Part shown: positions 7,578 through 15,576 of the stretch, one piece after another
Layout: every line of letters starts with the position of its first letter
Numbering within the stretch: the first letter of the stretch is position 1
Translations under genes and position numbers: made by a program
Notes under the pieces: generated by a model
Databases searched by the model: none
Told to the model about the DNA's origin: nothing
What the model saw: the letters and a program-made list of their open reading frames with translations, nothing else
Assembly: GCA_028284925.1 (NCBI GenBank)
Contig: JANQQT010000306.1
Location: forward strand, 1 to 41,794
Source of the DNA: Phycisphaeraceae bacterium
Lineage (GTDB): Bacteria; Planctomycetota; Phycisphaerae; Phycisphaerales; Zrk34
Direction: 5' to 3'
Length of the DNA stretch: 41,794 nucleotides

Positions 7578-8575
7578 ATCCCGACCTTATCGCTGCCGTC
7601 GAGAATGCGATACCGCAGGCTACCAACGGTGGTAGGGGGGGAGCGTCCGAGGGCGAACCAACTGGGGGTGAACTTTCCGGCGTGAGCATTTCCGGAGGTG
7701 AATCTTCAGGGGACAGATCTTCCGGGGGTAGGGGGGTAAAGGTGGCCCAATATCGCTCGGTCGGCGGCGGGTGCATCTCCAACGCCCATATCATTCAACT
7801 CGAAGACGCTCGAAAATTCTTCCTCAAATCCAACACCCTCCAACTCAAGCCCATGTTCGACGCCGAACTTCTCGCGCTCGATGAATTGGCCAAATCCCAG
7901 ACCATAAAGGTTCCCAGACCCCTTGTAGTCGGCCAGACCGCCACCCAGTCCTTCATCCTCATGCAACCCGTCAACGAAGGCCCGCGCCCTTCGGATTTCT
8001 TCCAAACCTTCGGTCAACAATTCGCCCAGCTTCACCACGCCACACGTCAACCCTCCTCCGATTCTCCCTTCGGCTTCCACCACGACAATTTCATCGGCGC
8101 CACACACCAGCCCAATACTTGGACCCAAACCTGGGTCGAATTCTTCGCTCAACACCGTCTCGCGTTCCAACTGAACCTTGCCGGAAAGAATAACCTCGCC
8201 ACCCCTCAACTCACAAGCCTCGGCCAATCCCTTATCGACAAACTCCCTGACCTCATCGCCTCCCCCAACGAGCCCGCGTGCCTCCTCCACGGCGATCTTT
8301 GGTCCGGCAATTACATGAACGATGAAGAAGGTCAACCCGTCATCATCGACCCCGCCTCATACTATGGCTCACGCGAAGCCGACCTCGCCATGACCCACCT
8401 CTTCGGCGGATTCCCCCAAACCTTCTACGATGCCTACAACCATCACTACCCACTCCAGTCCGGCTACCGCGACCGCATCGAAATCTACAAACTCTACCAC
8501 CTTCTCAATCACCTCAATCTCTTCGGATCCTCCTACCTATCCCAATGCCTCTCCATTCTTAAACACTACGCTTGA
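7574..8575 (+). CDS. Fructosamine kinase family protein with a repetitive Gly/Ser insert
   Basis: The 333-residue product belongs to the fructosamine kinase / ketosamine-3-kinase family, which phosphorylates glycated amines and starts deglycation. It has the nucleotide-loop-like VGGGCISNAHII, FFLKSN with the ATP Lys, the catalytic LLHGDLWSGNYM, and VIIDPASYYGSREADLAMTH with the metal-binding Asp, followed by LFGGFPQ. The N-terminus is odd: residues about 20-56 are a run of GGELS-type pentapeptides encoded by a 15-nt repeat at 7649-7738, placed before the first kinase beta strand. That region is locally G-rich against a C-rich strand. It overlaps rpiB by 4 nt. Pentose-phosphate sugars are strong glycating agents, so the pairing with rpiB may be functional; that is inference. 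Confidence 0.9.
   Translation: MNPDLIAAVENAIPQATNGGRGGASEGEPTGGELSGVSISGGESSGDRSSGGRGVKVAQYRSVGGGCISNAHIIQLEDARKFFLKSNTLQLKPMFDAELLALDELAKSQTIKVPRPLVVGQTATQSFILMQPVNEGPRPSDFFQTFGQQFAQLHHATRQPSSDSPFGFHHDNFIGATHQPNTWTQTWVEFFAQHRLAFQLNLAGKNNLATPQLTSLGQSLIDKLPDLIASPNEPACLLHGDLWSGNYMNDEEGQPVIIDPASYYGSREADLAMTHLFGGFPQTFYDAYNHHYPLQSGYRDRIEIYKLYHLLNHLNLFGSSYLSQCLSILKHYA
7649..7738 (+). repeat. In-frame 15-nt minisatellite in the kinase N-terminus
   Basis: Six degenerate 15-nt units lie in register: 7649-7663, 7664-7678, 7679-7693, 7694-7708, 7709-7723 and 7724-7738. The core units resemble GGGGGTGAACTTTCC and encode EGEPT, GGELS, GVSIS, GGESS, GDRSS and GGRGV. Because the unit is five codons, gains or losses keep the frame. 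It is flanked by G-runs (7635-7641 and 7731-7736). Confidence 0.85.
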
Positions 8576-8654
8576 CCTCACGTCGCTTCACTCGCAACCG
8601 ATGTCCAATTTCGTCTTCGTATGCCCCACACACAAAATCCGTCTACCATCCATC

Positions 8655-9296
8655 ATGAAAATCATCAGCGTCAACGCCGGCCGACCCAGAATCGTCGTTC
8701 ACCAAAACCGTCAATACTCCACCGCTATCAACAAATCTCCCCTCACACAACCCGCCCAAATTACGCCAACCGGAATCGACATCGACAAACAAGCCGATAA
8801 GAAACACCACGGCGGCCCCGAGCTCGCTCTCTGTTGCTATCCCAACGAACACTACACTTGGGCTGAACAACACCTCAACGCAACCCTCTCCATTCCCGCC
8901 TTTGGCGAAAACCTCACCACACACGGCCTTATCGAAACAGAAGCCTGCATCGGCGACATCTACGAAATCAACAACCTTTCACCCGTCACCATACAAATTA
9001 CCCAGCCACGCGAACCGTGCGTCACACTCGCTCGAAAACACAATTCCCGAACACTCGGCCCTGCCATCCACGAAACCGGACACACCGGTTTCTACTGCCG
9101 CGTCCTCCAAACCGGGCAAATATTTGCCGGCGACACACTTCAACTAATCGAACGTCCAAACCCCCACTGGTCCGTCCACCGCACCATGCGCCTCATGTTC
9201 AACAAAGACGCATCTCAGGACGAACTTCATGAAATCACCAACCTCCCCGGCATCAGCTCTCGCTGGCAGAAGCGATTCCTCAAACGCATCACCTGA
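8655..9296 (+). CDS. MOSC-domain protein (YiiM-like)
   Basis: The 213-residue product is a YiiM-type MOSC protein. It starts MKIISVNAGRP and contains DIDKQADKKHHGGPELALCC, YPNEHY, IPAFGENLTTHGL, CIGDIYEI and TQPREPCVTLARKH, with the family's conserved Cys, and ends in a C-terminal helical region. MOSC proteins are linked to molybdenum cofactor binding or sulfuration; Escherichia coli YiiM confers resistance to N-hydroxylated base analogues. Its presence agrees with the moaC-moeA-moaDE cluster a few kb to the left. ATG 8655 is chosen by alignment to the family N-terminus; an in-frame ATG at 8601 would add 18 residues. No ribosome site is seen at either. Confidence 0.85.
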   Translation: MKIISVNAGRPRIVVHQNRQYSTAINKSPLTQPAQITPTGIDIDKQADKKHHGGPELALCCYPNEHYTWAEQHLNATLSIPAFGENLTTHGLIETEACIGDIYEINNLSPVTIQITQPREPCVTLARKHNSRTLGPAIHETGHTGFYCRVLQTGQIFAGDTLQLIERPNPHWSVHRTMRLMFNKDASQDELHEITNLPGISSRWQKRFLKRIT

Positions 9297-9324
9297 CCCC
9301 GCCACTTCACTTCCGTCGCCTCCC

Positions 9325-9354
9325 TTGACCTCACGCCTCCACCCGTGAGAATAT
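9325..9354 (+). promoter_or_regulatory. Possible argS promoter
   Basis: TTGACC at 9325-9330 and GAATAT at 9349-9354 are 18 bp apart. The latter ends 7 nt before the argS ATG, which would give a leaderless or nearly leaderless transcript. The -35 is good and the -10 is weak. Confidence 0.35.
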
Positions 9355-9361
9355 CGATCCC

Positions 9362-11116
9362 ATGAATGACCCCATCACCCTATTGAACGATCGCTTCGCC
9401 AACGCCCTCGCCACCGCTTTCGGCGAAGACTATCGAACGACCGACCCCATCCTCCGTCCAGCCCAGAACCCCAAATTCGGTGACTACCAGGCCAACGTCG
9501 CGATGGGACTCAGCAAAAAACTTTCGCAAAATCCGCGCGATATCGCCACGAAAATCATCGAGAACATCGACCTCGCCGGCATTTGCGAAACACCCGAAAT
9601 CGCCGGCCCCGGATTCATCAATCTCAAACTCGCCAACACGTATCTCACCCAAATCCTCGCCGCCCTCGCTGGCGACCCCCGCCTCGGCGTCTCCACCAAA
9701 CCTAACCCCCAAACCGTCGTTGTCGACTACTCCTCACCCAACGTCGCCAAGGAAATGCACGTCGGGCACATCCGTTCCACCGTTATCGGCGACGCCATCG
9801 TCCGCACACTTGAATTCCTCGGCGACACCGTCATACGCCAAAACCATATCGGTGACTGGGGAACCCAGTTCGGCATGCTCATCGAATACATGCTCACCCA
9901 CGACAACCCGGACAACGCCCACCTCCTCGACGCTTCCCGCCTCAACACCCTCTACAAAGCATCAAAAGCTGAATTCGACTCAAACCCCGACTTCGCCGAA
10001 CAGGCCCGCCAACGCGTCGTCAAACTCCAGGGCGGCGAAACCCAAACCCTCGACGTTTGGAAAACCCTCGTCAACTCCTCTTCCGCCTATTTCCAATCTA
10101 TTTACGAACGACTCGGCGTCAAACTAACCGCCGACGACGCCTGCGGCGAATCCTTCTACAACGACCAACTTGCCGATACCGTCGCGGATCTGGAAGAAAA
10201 GGACATCATATCAGAATCCAACGGCGCCAAATGCGCATTCCCCAAAGGATTCACCGGCAAAGACGACGAACCCATGCCCCTCATCATCCAGAAATCCGAT
10301 GGGGGCTTCCTCTACGCCACCACCGACCTCGCCGCCGTTCGATACCGCGTTACTGATCTCAAAGCGCACCGCGTCGTTTACGTCACCGACTCACGGCAAA
10401 AGCAACACTTCGCCATGTTCTTCCAGACCGCTACGGAAGCTGGCTGGCTCGATAACGGCACAACCCTCGAACACGTCCCCTTCGGCACAATCCTCGGCGA
10501 AGACAAAACTCCCTTCAAAACCAGAAGCGGCGACACCATTCGCCTCGTCGACCTTCTCGATGAAGCAGAACAACGCGCCACCGACATCCTCACTGAAAAA
10601 CAGGCCGACTTCGACCCCGATCAACTCCGGCAAATCGCCAAAGTCGTCGGCATCGGCGCCATCAAATACGCCGATCTCGCGTCCGATCGCGTAAAGGATT
10701 ACATCTTCTCCTGGGACCGCATGATGGCCACCGATGGCAACGCCGCCCCTTACCTCCAATACGCTCACGCCAGAATCCAATCCATCTTCAACAAAGCGAA
10801 CGCCTCCTTCGACCAGCTCGACCTCTCTCCCGATGCACTCCCAATCAACGATCCCGCCGAACGTGCCCTCGTCCTCAAACTCGTCCAGTTCCCCGAAGTC
10901 CTCCACTCCGTTGCCGATCGACTCGAACCCCATCACCTTTGCGCCTGGCTCTACGACCTCGCTACCGCCTTCAACCGCTTCTTCACCAATTGCCCCGTCC
11001 TCCGCGCCGACAACGACACCCAAAAGAACGCCAGGCTCGTCCTATGCCACGCCACCGCCGCCGGCCTCAAACTTGGCCTCTCCCTCCTCGGCATCCATGC
11101 GCCCGAAAGAATGTGA
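9362..11116 (+). CDS. argS: Arginyl-tRNA synthetase
   Basis: ArgRS charges tRNA-Arg. The 584-residue product is a full-length class I synthetase. The N-terminal domain includes PKFGDYQANVAMGLSKKL and GPGFINLKL. The catalytic core starts with DYSSPNVAKEMHVGHIRSTV, which holds the HIGH variant HVGH, then IGDWGTQFGML. GEDKTPFKTRSGDTI occupies the KMSK-loop position, the non-canonical form usual in ArgRS. The C-terminal DALR anticodon-binding domain includes AAPYLQYAHARIQSI and ends with SLLGIHAPERM. ATG 9362 has no Shine-Dalgarno sequence but has a -10-like hexamer 7 nt upstream. No other translation gene is adjacent. Confidence 0.97.
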   Translation: MNDPITLLNDRFANALATAFGEDYRTTDPILRPAQNPKFGDYQANVAMGLSKKLSQNPRDIATKIIENIDLAGICETPEIAGPGFINLKLANTYLTQILAALAGDPRLGVSTKPNPQTVVVDYSSPNVAKEMHVGHIRSTVIGDAIVRTLEFLGDTVIRQNHIGDWGTQFGMLIEYMLTHDNPDNAHLLDASRLNTLYKASKAEFDSNPDFAEQARQRVVKLQGGETQTLDVWKTLVNSSSAYFQSIYERLGVKLTADDACGESFYNDQLADTVADLEEKDIISESNGAKCAFPKGFTGKDDEPMPLIIQKSDGGFLYATTDLAAVRYRVTDLKAHRVVYVTDSRQKQHFAMFFQTATEAGWLDNGTTLEHVPFGTILGEDKTPFKTRSGDTIRLVDLLDEAEQRATDILTEKQADFDPDQLRQIAKVVGIGAIKYADLASDRVKDYIFSWDRMMATDGNAAPYLQYAHARIQSIFNKANASFDQLDLSPDALPINDPAERALVLKLVQFPEVLHSVADRLEPHHLCAWLYDLATAFNRFFTNCPVLRADNDTQKNARLVLCHATAAGLKLGLSLLGIHAPERM

Positions 11117-11183
11117 AATTGGAAACACCCTCGTTCATATAATTTAGACCCAAGCCACTTTCTTACCCCTTCTTCAACACCTT

Positions 11184-11543
11184 CTAACCCGCCACCGCCT
11201 CACCCACCGTCTCATACAACGGCATTACCTCATCCAGCCTCGTCTTATCCAGCATCTCCGCAATCATCCCATTCGCACCCGCCAGCCGCAACTCACTCCC
11301 CTTCTCACGCAGCCGATTTCGAAAGTGAATCAACTCCCCCAATCCCATCGAATTGATGAACTCAAGGTCCGTCAGGTCAATCACCACATTCCCTTCGCCT
11401 TCAGGCCGTGCCGAATCCAGCGCACGATGCAACTCGTCCAGATGAAGCAGGTCCGCCTTGCCATGCAAATCAAGCACGACTGCCGATCCCCGAAGATGGG
11501 TACTTACAGAAAACTTTGATGTCTCGTCGCTCATATCTGGCAT
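11184..11543 (-). CDS. STAS-domain anti-sigma factor antagonist (third gene of a partner-switching module)
   Basis: The 119-residue product is a single STAS domain of the SpoIIAA/RsbV type. GSAVVLDLHGKADLLHLDEL forms the first strands, NVVIDLTDLEFINSMGLGEL contains the phosphorylatable Ser before MGLG, and SELRLAGANGMIAEMLDKTR follows. In known systems the dephosphorylated protein binds the RsbW-like kinase and frees a sigma factor or other target. ATG 11543 is preceded by a G-run (AAAGGGGG) at short spacing; ATG 11534 is also possible. It lies 64 nt downstream of the RsbW-like gene and is probably cotranscribed. Confidence 0.85.
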   Translation of the reverse strand: MPDMSDETSKFSVSTHLRGSAVVLDLHGKADLLHLDELHRALDSARPEGEGNVVIDLTDLEFINSMGLGELIHFRNRLREKGSELRLAGANGMIAEMLDKTRLDEVMPLYETVGEAVAG

Positions 11544-11607
11544 TACCCCCTTTCGTGACCCCGACCATACATTCCCGAACTCAAGCTCTAAACCTTATCC
11601 AAAAACA

Positions 11608-12039
11608 TCACGCGCCTTGCACGTCATTGGATTTCCGCTTCACCAGCCTCACGCAGTTACCCGATGCGTTAAAACTTACCTCACTCATATAAGTCCGCAT
11701 CAACATCACACCCCTCCCCGAGGGTTTCTCAAGATTTTCATCCAGCGTCGGATCCGGAACGTCATCAGGATCAAACCCCTCACCCTCGTCCGTCACGGAT
11801 ACTTCAAAACAAATCTCATCGACATGCAACTCCACCATCACGCTCTTGTCAGGATCATGGTTATTCCCATGCTTGATCGCATTCGCCAACGCCTCCTCCA
11901 ACGCCAGCTTGATGGCAAAACGATCCGACCCCGTAAAACCAAACTCAGTCGCGTGGTTCAAAACAATGGTCTCACATCGACTGACTTCCTCCAGCCGATT
12001 CTCAAGGACCAGTCTACGTTTTAGAGGTCCCGATGCCAC
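11608..12039 (-). CDS. RsbW-like anti-sigma serine kinase (HATPase_c_2)
   Basis: The 143-residue product is a stand-alone GHKL ATPase of the RsbW/SpoIIAB class. The N-box is ALEEALANAIKHGNNHD, the G1 box is TDEGEGFDPDDVPDP, and the G2 box is PSGRGVMLMRTYM. Such kinases phosphorylate a conserved Ser on STAS antagonists and sequester a partner. The GTG at 12039 is chosen because AGGAGG (12047-12052) lies 7 nt upstream; the longer frame from TTG 12072 or ATG 12069 lacks such a site and would add a Gly/Arg-rich start. It sits between two STAS genes, both on the same strand. No sigma factor or PP2C phosphatase lies in the window. Confidence 0.88.
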   Translation of the reverse strand: MASGPLKRRLVLENRLEEVSRCETIVLNHATEFGFTGSDRFAIKLALEEALANAIKHGNNHDPDKSVMVELHVDEICFEVSVTDEGEGFDPDDVPDPTLDENLEKPSGRGVMLMRTYMSEVSFNASGNCVRLVKRKSNDVQGA

Positions 12040-12046
12040 GCTTCGG

Positions 12047-12052
12047 CCTCCT
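12047..12052 (-). promoter_or_regulatory. Ribosome binding site deciding the RsbW-like start
   Basis: AGGAGG on the complement, 7 nt before GTG 12039. It lies within the longer open frame and so argues for the internal GTG start. Confidence 0.65.
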
Positions 12053-12088
12053 CGACCCCCCCATTTCATCAAACTTACTCAAAACAAC

Positions 12089-12448
12089 TTATTGGAAGCT
12101 CGCAAGTGCCTCATCATCCGTCTCATGAATATGAAACAACTTGTTCAAGCGAGTAATCACAAACACTTCATAAATCTGAGCGTCAATATTTGCCAGACGA
12201 AGCTGGCCGTCCTTTTGGCGAACCTTGTTGTTGATCGTGATAAGCTGACCAAGTGCCGCTGACGAAAGATGATCAACATTCTTAAAGTCAATCAGGATCT
12301 TCGGCATTACCGATGCGTCAACCTCGCGAAGAATCTCCTCGCCGATCTGTTGAATCGACGCTTCATCCACGATGTTTCGCTCCAGAAACTCCACACGCGT
12401 CACACCGTCATTCGTGCCGATACTCAGTCTTGTGTCCTGCTCTGCCAT
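12089..12448 (-). CDS. STAS-domain anti-sigma factor antagonist (first gene of the module)
   Basis: The 119-residue product is a single STAS domain: TRLSIGTNDGVTRVEFLERN, then PKILIDFKNVDHLSSAALGQ with two candidate phosphorylated Ser residues, and KDGQLRLANIDAQIYEVFVI. The start was moved from ATG 12496 to ATG 12448 because GGAG lies 7 nt before it and the protein then begins at the domain. It has the same length as the third gene of the module but differs in sequence around the Ser (LSSAALG against NSMGLG), so the two antagonists may respond to different phosphatases. The lead gene position suggests its promoter lies in 12449-12566. Confidence 0.86.
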   Translation of the reverse strand: MAEQDTRLSIGTNDGVTRVEFLERNIVDEASIQQIGEEILREVDASVMPKILIDFKNVDHLSSAALGQLITINNKVRQKDGQLRLANIDAQIYEVFVITRLNKLFHIHETDDEALASFQ

Positions 12449-12566
12449 GTCTTGACTCCGCCGTGTCTCTCTTACTCGGAACGTCTGCTGAGACACGTCT
12501 GGTTCAGGTTACCTGCTCACGCCAATCAACGGGGCCGATTCTTTCCCACTGATCAGCCTCTCTAAA

Positions 12567-12605
12567 CGACGACCCATCTGCCATTTCTAGCCGATGGGTC
12601 CGTCG
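12567..12605 (-). terminator. Strong hairpin after the secretin gene, probable terminator
   Basis: GACCCATC (12571-12578) pairs with GATGGGTC (12593-12600), extended by CGAC (12567-12570) with GTCG (12602-12605) past a one-base bulge. On the minus strand the hairpin is followed by GTTTAGAG, a weak U-tract. It lies 66 bp beyond the secretin stop and before the STAS module. Confidence 0.5.
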
Positions 12606-12671
12606 ATTGCAAATCTCGTAATGTCATTCAGCCAATTTTCGACACGGCTGGTTTTCCGGAAACCCCATGCC

Positions 12672-15563
12672 TTACGGAGTATTCGGTGCCGGGCGATCAC
12701 CGCCAAACAGGCCGACCGATTTCTCCATACCTGGGAACAACTGCATTTCCTTCTCGTTCTGCATGATAATTGTCGGCTTGATAAGGATCAGCAGCGTTCG
12801 CTCATCCTTAACCGTCGAACGATTCGTAAATGCTCGATTCAGAACCGGAATCTTCGACAACACGGGCACGCCGGACTCGATCTCGACATCAACCATCAGT
12901 CTTTGACCACCCATAAGTAGCGTGCCTTTGTCGGGCACGGAAACGGTCGTACGAACGGTGGTCAACTCAAGCTCCGGTGCCTCGATAATACCTCGCGACA
13001 CATCCGGAGCCGCGTCATCATCGTCGTCATCATCATCGTCGTCTCCCCCGCCCACACCCCCGTCCGGGCTGACCACGAAGATACCGCGAAGACGAAGAAC
13101 ACGAGCCAGTGAAGGACGAGCCGTCAGCGTCACATAACGACGATCCGCCGAAACCGTTCCTTCAACGTCCAGAATCACACCCGATGAAATCACCGAGATC
13201 ACCGGGTCAAACAACGCCGCTCGTGTACCCACAATCGGATCAAGGTCGGAAATATATGCCAACTGCGTCGCAATCAACACATACGCCCGCTGACCATTGA
13301 AGAACGTCAATCGCGGAGCCGAAACGTTAATCACACGACGATTGGCCTGCGTCGCTCGAATCAGCAACGAAACCTGAACATCATTAAGGAACGTACCCGA
13401 AACCGCAGCCGTCAACGCCCGGGCCGGAATACCACCATCAGGTGTCTCGCCAAACGACCCCTGAATACCCGTGCTCGGACGATCTGCAATTGAAATCGAA
13501 TCTTGGGCCGTCGTGAACGCCGTCTCGCCAAGTTCGTTCTGGCCAAGCTCGAATTCGTGACCAAGGTCTGTCACCGACATGTCAAAGTCAACACCAACCT
13601 CATGCAGGTAGTTCTGGTCCACCAGCAGGAAACGCGACTCAACATTGATCGAAAGGGCACGCGTCAAACGCAACTGCTCAAGCAGCGAAAGAATCTCGCG
13701 ATGGTTCTGACTCGTCGTATTCACAATCAGCGAACCGTTCAGTTCAGACATTGAGGACACCAGACCACCAGCCGAACGCCAGCCTTCCGGATCAACCGTC
13801 TCACGAACCAGCGTCATGATTCGCTCAACCATCTGACCGCGATCAAGACCTTCTTCTGCATCTTCATCTTGCTCAAAAAGCTGACCATCCTGGCCGCCTT
13901 CAAGACCACGGTTACCTGTAATGTTCACAAGGTCAAAGTCCGGTGCGTCCGTAAAGTTCGGCACCTGCACCAGAAGGTCGCGAATGTCATACGTTTGAAT
14001 ATTCGTTGACTTCTGGATGTTCTCTTTCGTCGAAATCGTCACAACGCCTTCGTCCACCGTGAACGCCAGCGGAACAAGGTCGCCGCCAACCTGATCCAGA
14101 ATCAAACGAATCGCACGCTGGGCCGGAACATTCGCCAGATTCAGGTTCACAGGAGCACCCATCTCAATGCCCGCTCCCTCAAGGGCTCGCCAGTTCACAA
14201 AGATGTTCACACCCGTCACATTGCGAAGATACTCCACAACCGTATTGAACGGGTTATTCTCAAAGTTCACCGGAATCGGCTGGTTCAACTTCTCAAGCAC
14301 TCGACGATTCGCCTCAGACTCACCGGCCTGCTGGCCAATCATCTCTCGACGGCGGATCGTCAACTCAGGCCAGTCCGGAGGATACTGAATCAACTCAGAG
14401 TAAGGAATCGAGGCCTCAATCGAATCCACCGACTGACGGGCAATCTGCAGACTGCGATGGCGACGAAGCTTCCGCTGATTGATAAACACAATCGCATCCT
14501 CAATCATTTCCTTCATCGCAGCCGCCGCGACATTATTCGGATCCAGGAACAACACCTGCTCCAACGCCGCCAAGGCGTCTTCATAATACTGCTGCTTCTG
14601 ATACTCACGAGCCTGTCGCAACAGCTTGTTCACCTTGCTGATGCGCTCAATCTCAGCTTCCCGACGACGCTTCGCTTCGGCAATCGCAACGTTTCGCTGC
14701 GTCTCATTTATCTTGACTGCCTTGGCCCTCGCCTCTTCCGCCGCAATCGTCGCCGCAAGATCACCCGTCGCCTTCTTCATCGAGGCATAATCTGCCTGCG
14801 ACAAATACTGCTTGTTCTGATCCGCAATTGCTTTCGCGACCGCAATCGCATCCGATGCCTGCCCATAATTCCCCTCACTGCGGGCCTTCTCCGCATTCGT
14901 CATCGCGTTCGTGAACGTTGCCTTTGCCTGCTCTGCCTTCAACTTCACAATCGAAGCCAGGTTCGTCACAAGGCTGCTACCGACATTCTTGCTCAGCAAC
15001 ACTTCGACCTTGGCAAGTGCCGCCTTCGCTTCCGCGTTATCCGAATCCAGCGCCAACGCCGCTTCGTAATGTTTCTTCGCTTCATTGTAGTTTCCCGCCG
15101 AATGTGCCTTGTTACCCGCGGCCACGTTTGCCTTCACCTGCAACGCGATCACCTTCTGGATCAACATCTTGTCGGGCGCCGGCTTCTTCGGCTCAGGCTT
15201 CTTCACATCCCCATTGCCCTTTGGTTCCGGCTTCTTGGGGTCCGGTTTCTTCGGCTCGGGTTTCGTATCACCGCCGTTTTTCTTGGGTTCAACGACCGGC
15301 TTTGGCGTCGGACTCTTCGCGGCATTCTTGGCTTTCTTAAGAGCATCGTTCAGTTGCTTCTGTTCGGCTTCATTCAACTGCAGCGGATCCACACGGCGAA
15401 GACTTTCCAATGCGCTCTTCGCGTCCCCATCGTCCAGTTGCTTCAGGCCTTGCTTCAACAAACCTGACGCCGTCTGATCCTGTCCATGAACCGGCCCGCT
15501 CAGAACCGTAAACAAAAGACCGACAGCCGCCAATAACGAGAGAAATTTTACACGATGTGCCAA
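12672..15563 (-). CDS. Orphan secretin-family outer-membrane protein with TPR and Lys/Pro-rich N-terminus
   Basis: This 963-residue protein belongs to the type II/III secretion and type IV pilus secretin family, which forms outer-membrane pores. The start is TTG 15563, set by ACGGAGG 6 nt upstream, and yields signal peptide AHRVKFLSLLAAVGLLFTVL ending near VHGQ. Next come a short helical repeat, a KPEPKKP-type linker (about 83-132), TPR/coiled-coil regions to about 365, an STN-like domain (PVNFENNPFNTVVEYLRNVT, about 425-520), N-domains, and the C-terminal secretin domain with TVSVPDKGTLLMGGQ, GVPVLSKIPVLNRAFTNRS and LLILIKPTII. A run of ten Asp interrupts the secretin domain at 841-850. No other secretion or pilus gene is nearby, so the partner system is unknown. 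Confidence 0.9.
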   Translation of the reverse strand: MAHRVKFLSLLAAVGLLFTVLSGPVHGQDQTASGLLKQGLKQLDDGDAKSALESLRRVDPLQLNEAEQKQLNDALKKAKNAAKSPTPKPVVEPKKNGGDTKPEPKKPDPKKPEPKGNGDVKKPEPKKPAPDKMLIQKVIALQVKANVAAGNKAHSAGNYNEAKKHYEAALALDSDNAEAKAALAKVEVLLSKNVGSSLVTNLASIVKLKAEQAKATFTNAMTNAEKARSEGNYGQASDAIAVAKAIADQNKQYLSQADYASMKKATGDLAATIAAEEARAKAVKINETQRNVAIAEAKRRREAEIERISKVNKLLRQAREYQKQQYYEDALAALEQVLFLDPNNVAAAAMKEMIEDAIVFINQRKLRRHRSLQIARQSVDSIEASIPYSELIQYPPDWPELTIRRREMIGQQAGESEANRRVLEKLNQPIPVNFENNPFNTVVEYLRNVTGVNIFVNWRALEGAGIEMGAPVNLNLANVPAQRAIRLILDQVGGDLVPLAFTVDEGVVTISTKENIQKSTNIQTYDIRDLLVQVPNFTDAPDFDLVNITGNRGLEGGQDGQLFEQDEDAEEGLDRGQMVERIMTLVRETVDPEGWRSAGGLVSSMSELNGSLIVNTTSQNHREILSLLEQLRLTRALSINVESRFLLVDQNYLHEVGVDFDMSVTDLGHEFELGQNELGETAFTTAQDSISIADRPSTGIQGSFGETPDGGIPARALTAAVSGTFLNDVQVSLLIRATQANRRVINVSAPRLTFFNGQRAYVLIATQLAYISDLDPIVGTRAALFDPVISVISSGVILDVEGTVSADRRYVTLTARPSLARVLRLRGIFVVSPDGGVGGGDDDDDDDDDDAAPDVSRGIIEAPELELTTVRTTVSVPDKGTLLMGGQRLMVDVEIESGVPVLSKIPVLNRAFTNRSTVKDERTLLILIKPTIIMQNEKEMQLFPGMEKSVGLFGGDRPAPNTP
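13014..13043 (-). repeat. Trinucleotide GAY tract encoding ten Asp in the secretin
   Basis: Ten consecutive GAC/GAT codons lie in the secretin domain, preceded by Gly-rich GGVGGG. The mixed codons suggest an old or selected tract rather than a fresh slippage expansion. It falls between conserved beta segments, so it is probably a loop. Confidence 0.85.
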
Positions 15564-15569
15564 CGTAAA

Positions 15570-15576
15570 CCTCCGT
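15570..15576 (-). promoter_or_regulatory. Ribosome binding site deciding the TTG start of the secretin
   Basis: ACGGAGG on the complement lies 6 nt before TTG 15563. The alternative in-frame ATG at 15596 has no such site and would place eleven extra residues before the signal peptide. Confidence 0.7.

Noticed and set aside
7649-7738. CRISPR-like direct repeats
   Set aside because: Units are contiguous with no spacers, have a 15-nt period and stay in frame inside a kinase gene, so this is a coding minisatellite.
14457-15467. Long + strand open frame of 336 codons, rich in Arg, Leu and His
   Set aside because: It is antisense to the secretin, whose domains, signal peptide and ribosome site are clear. 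The Arg/Leu-rich product is typical of shadow frames.
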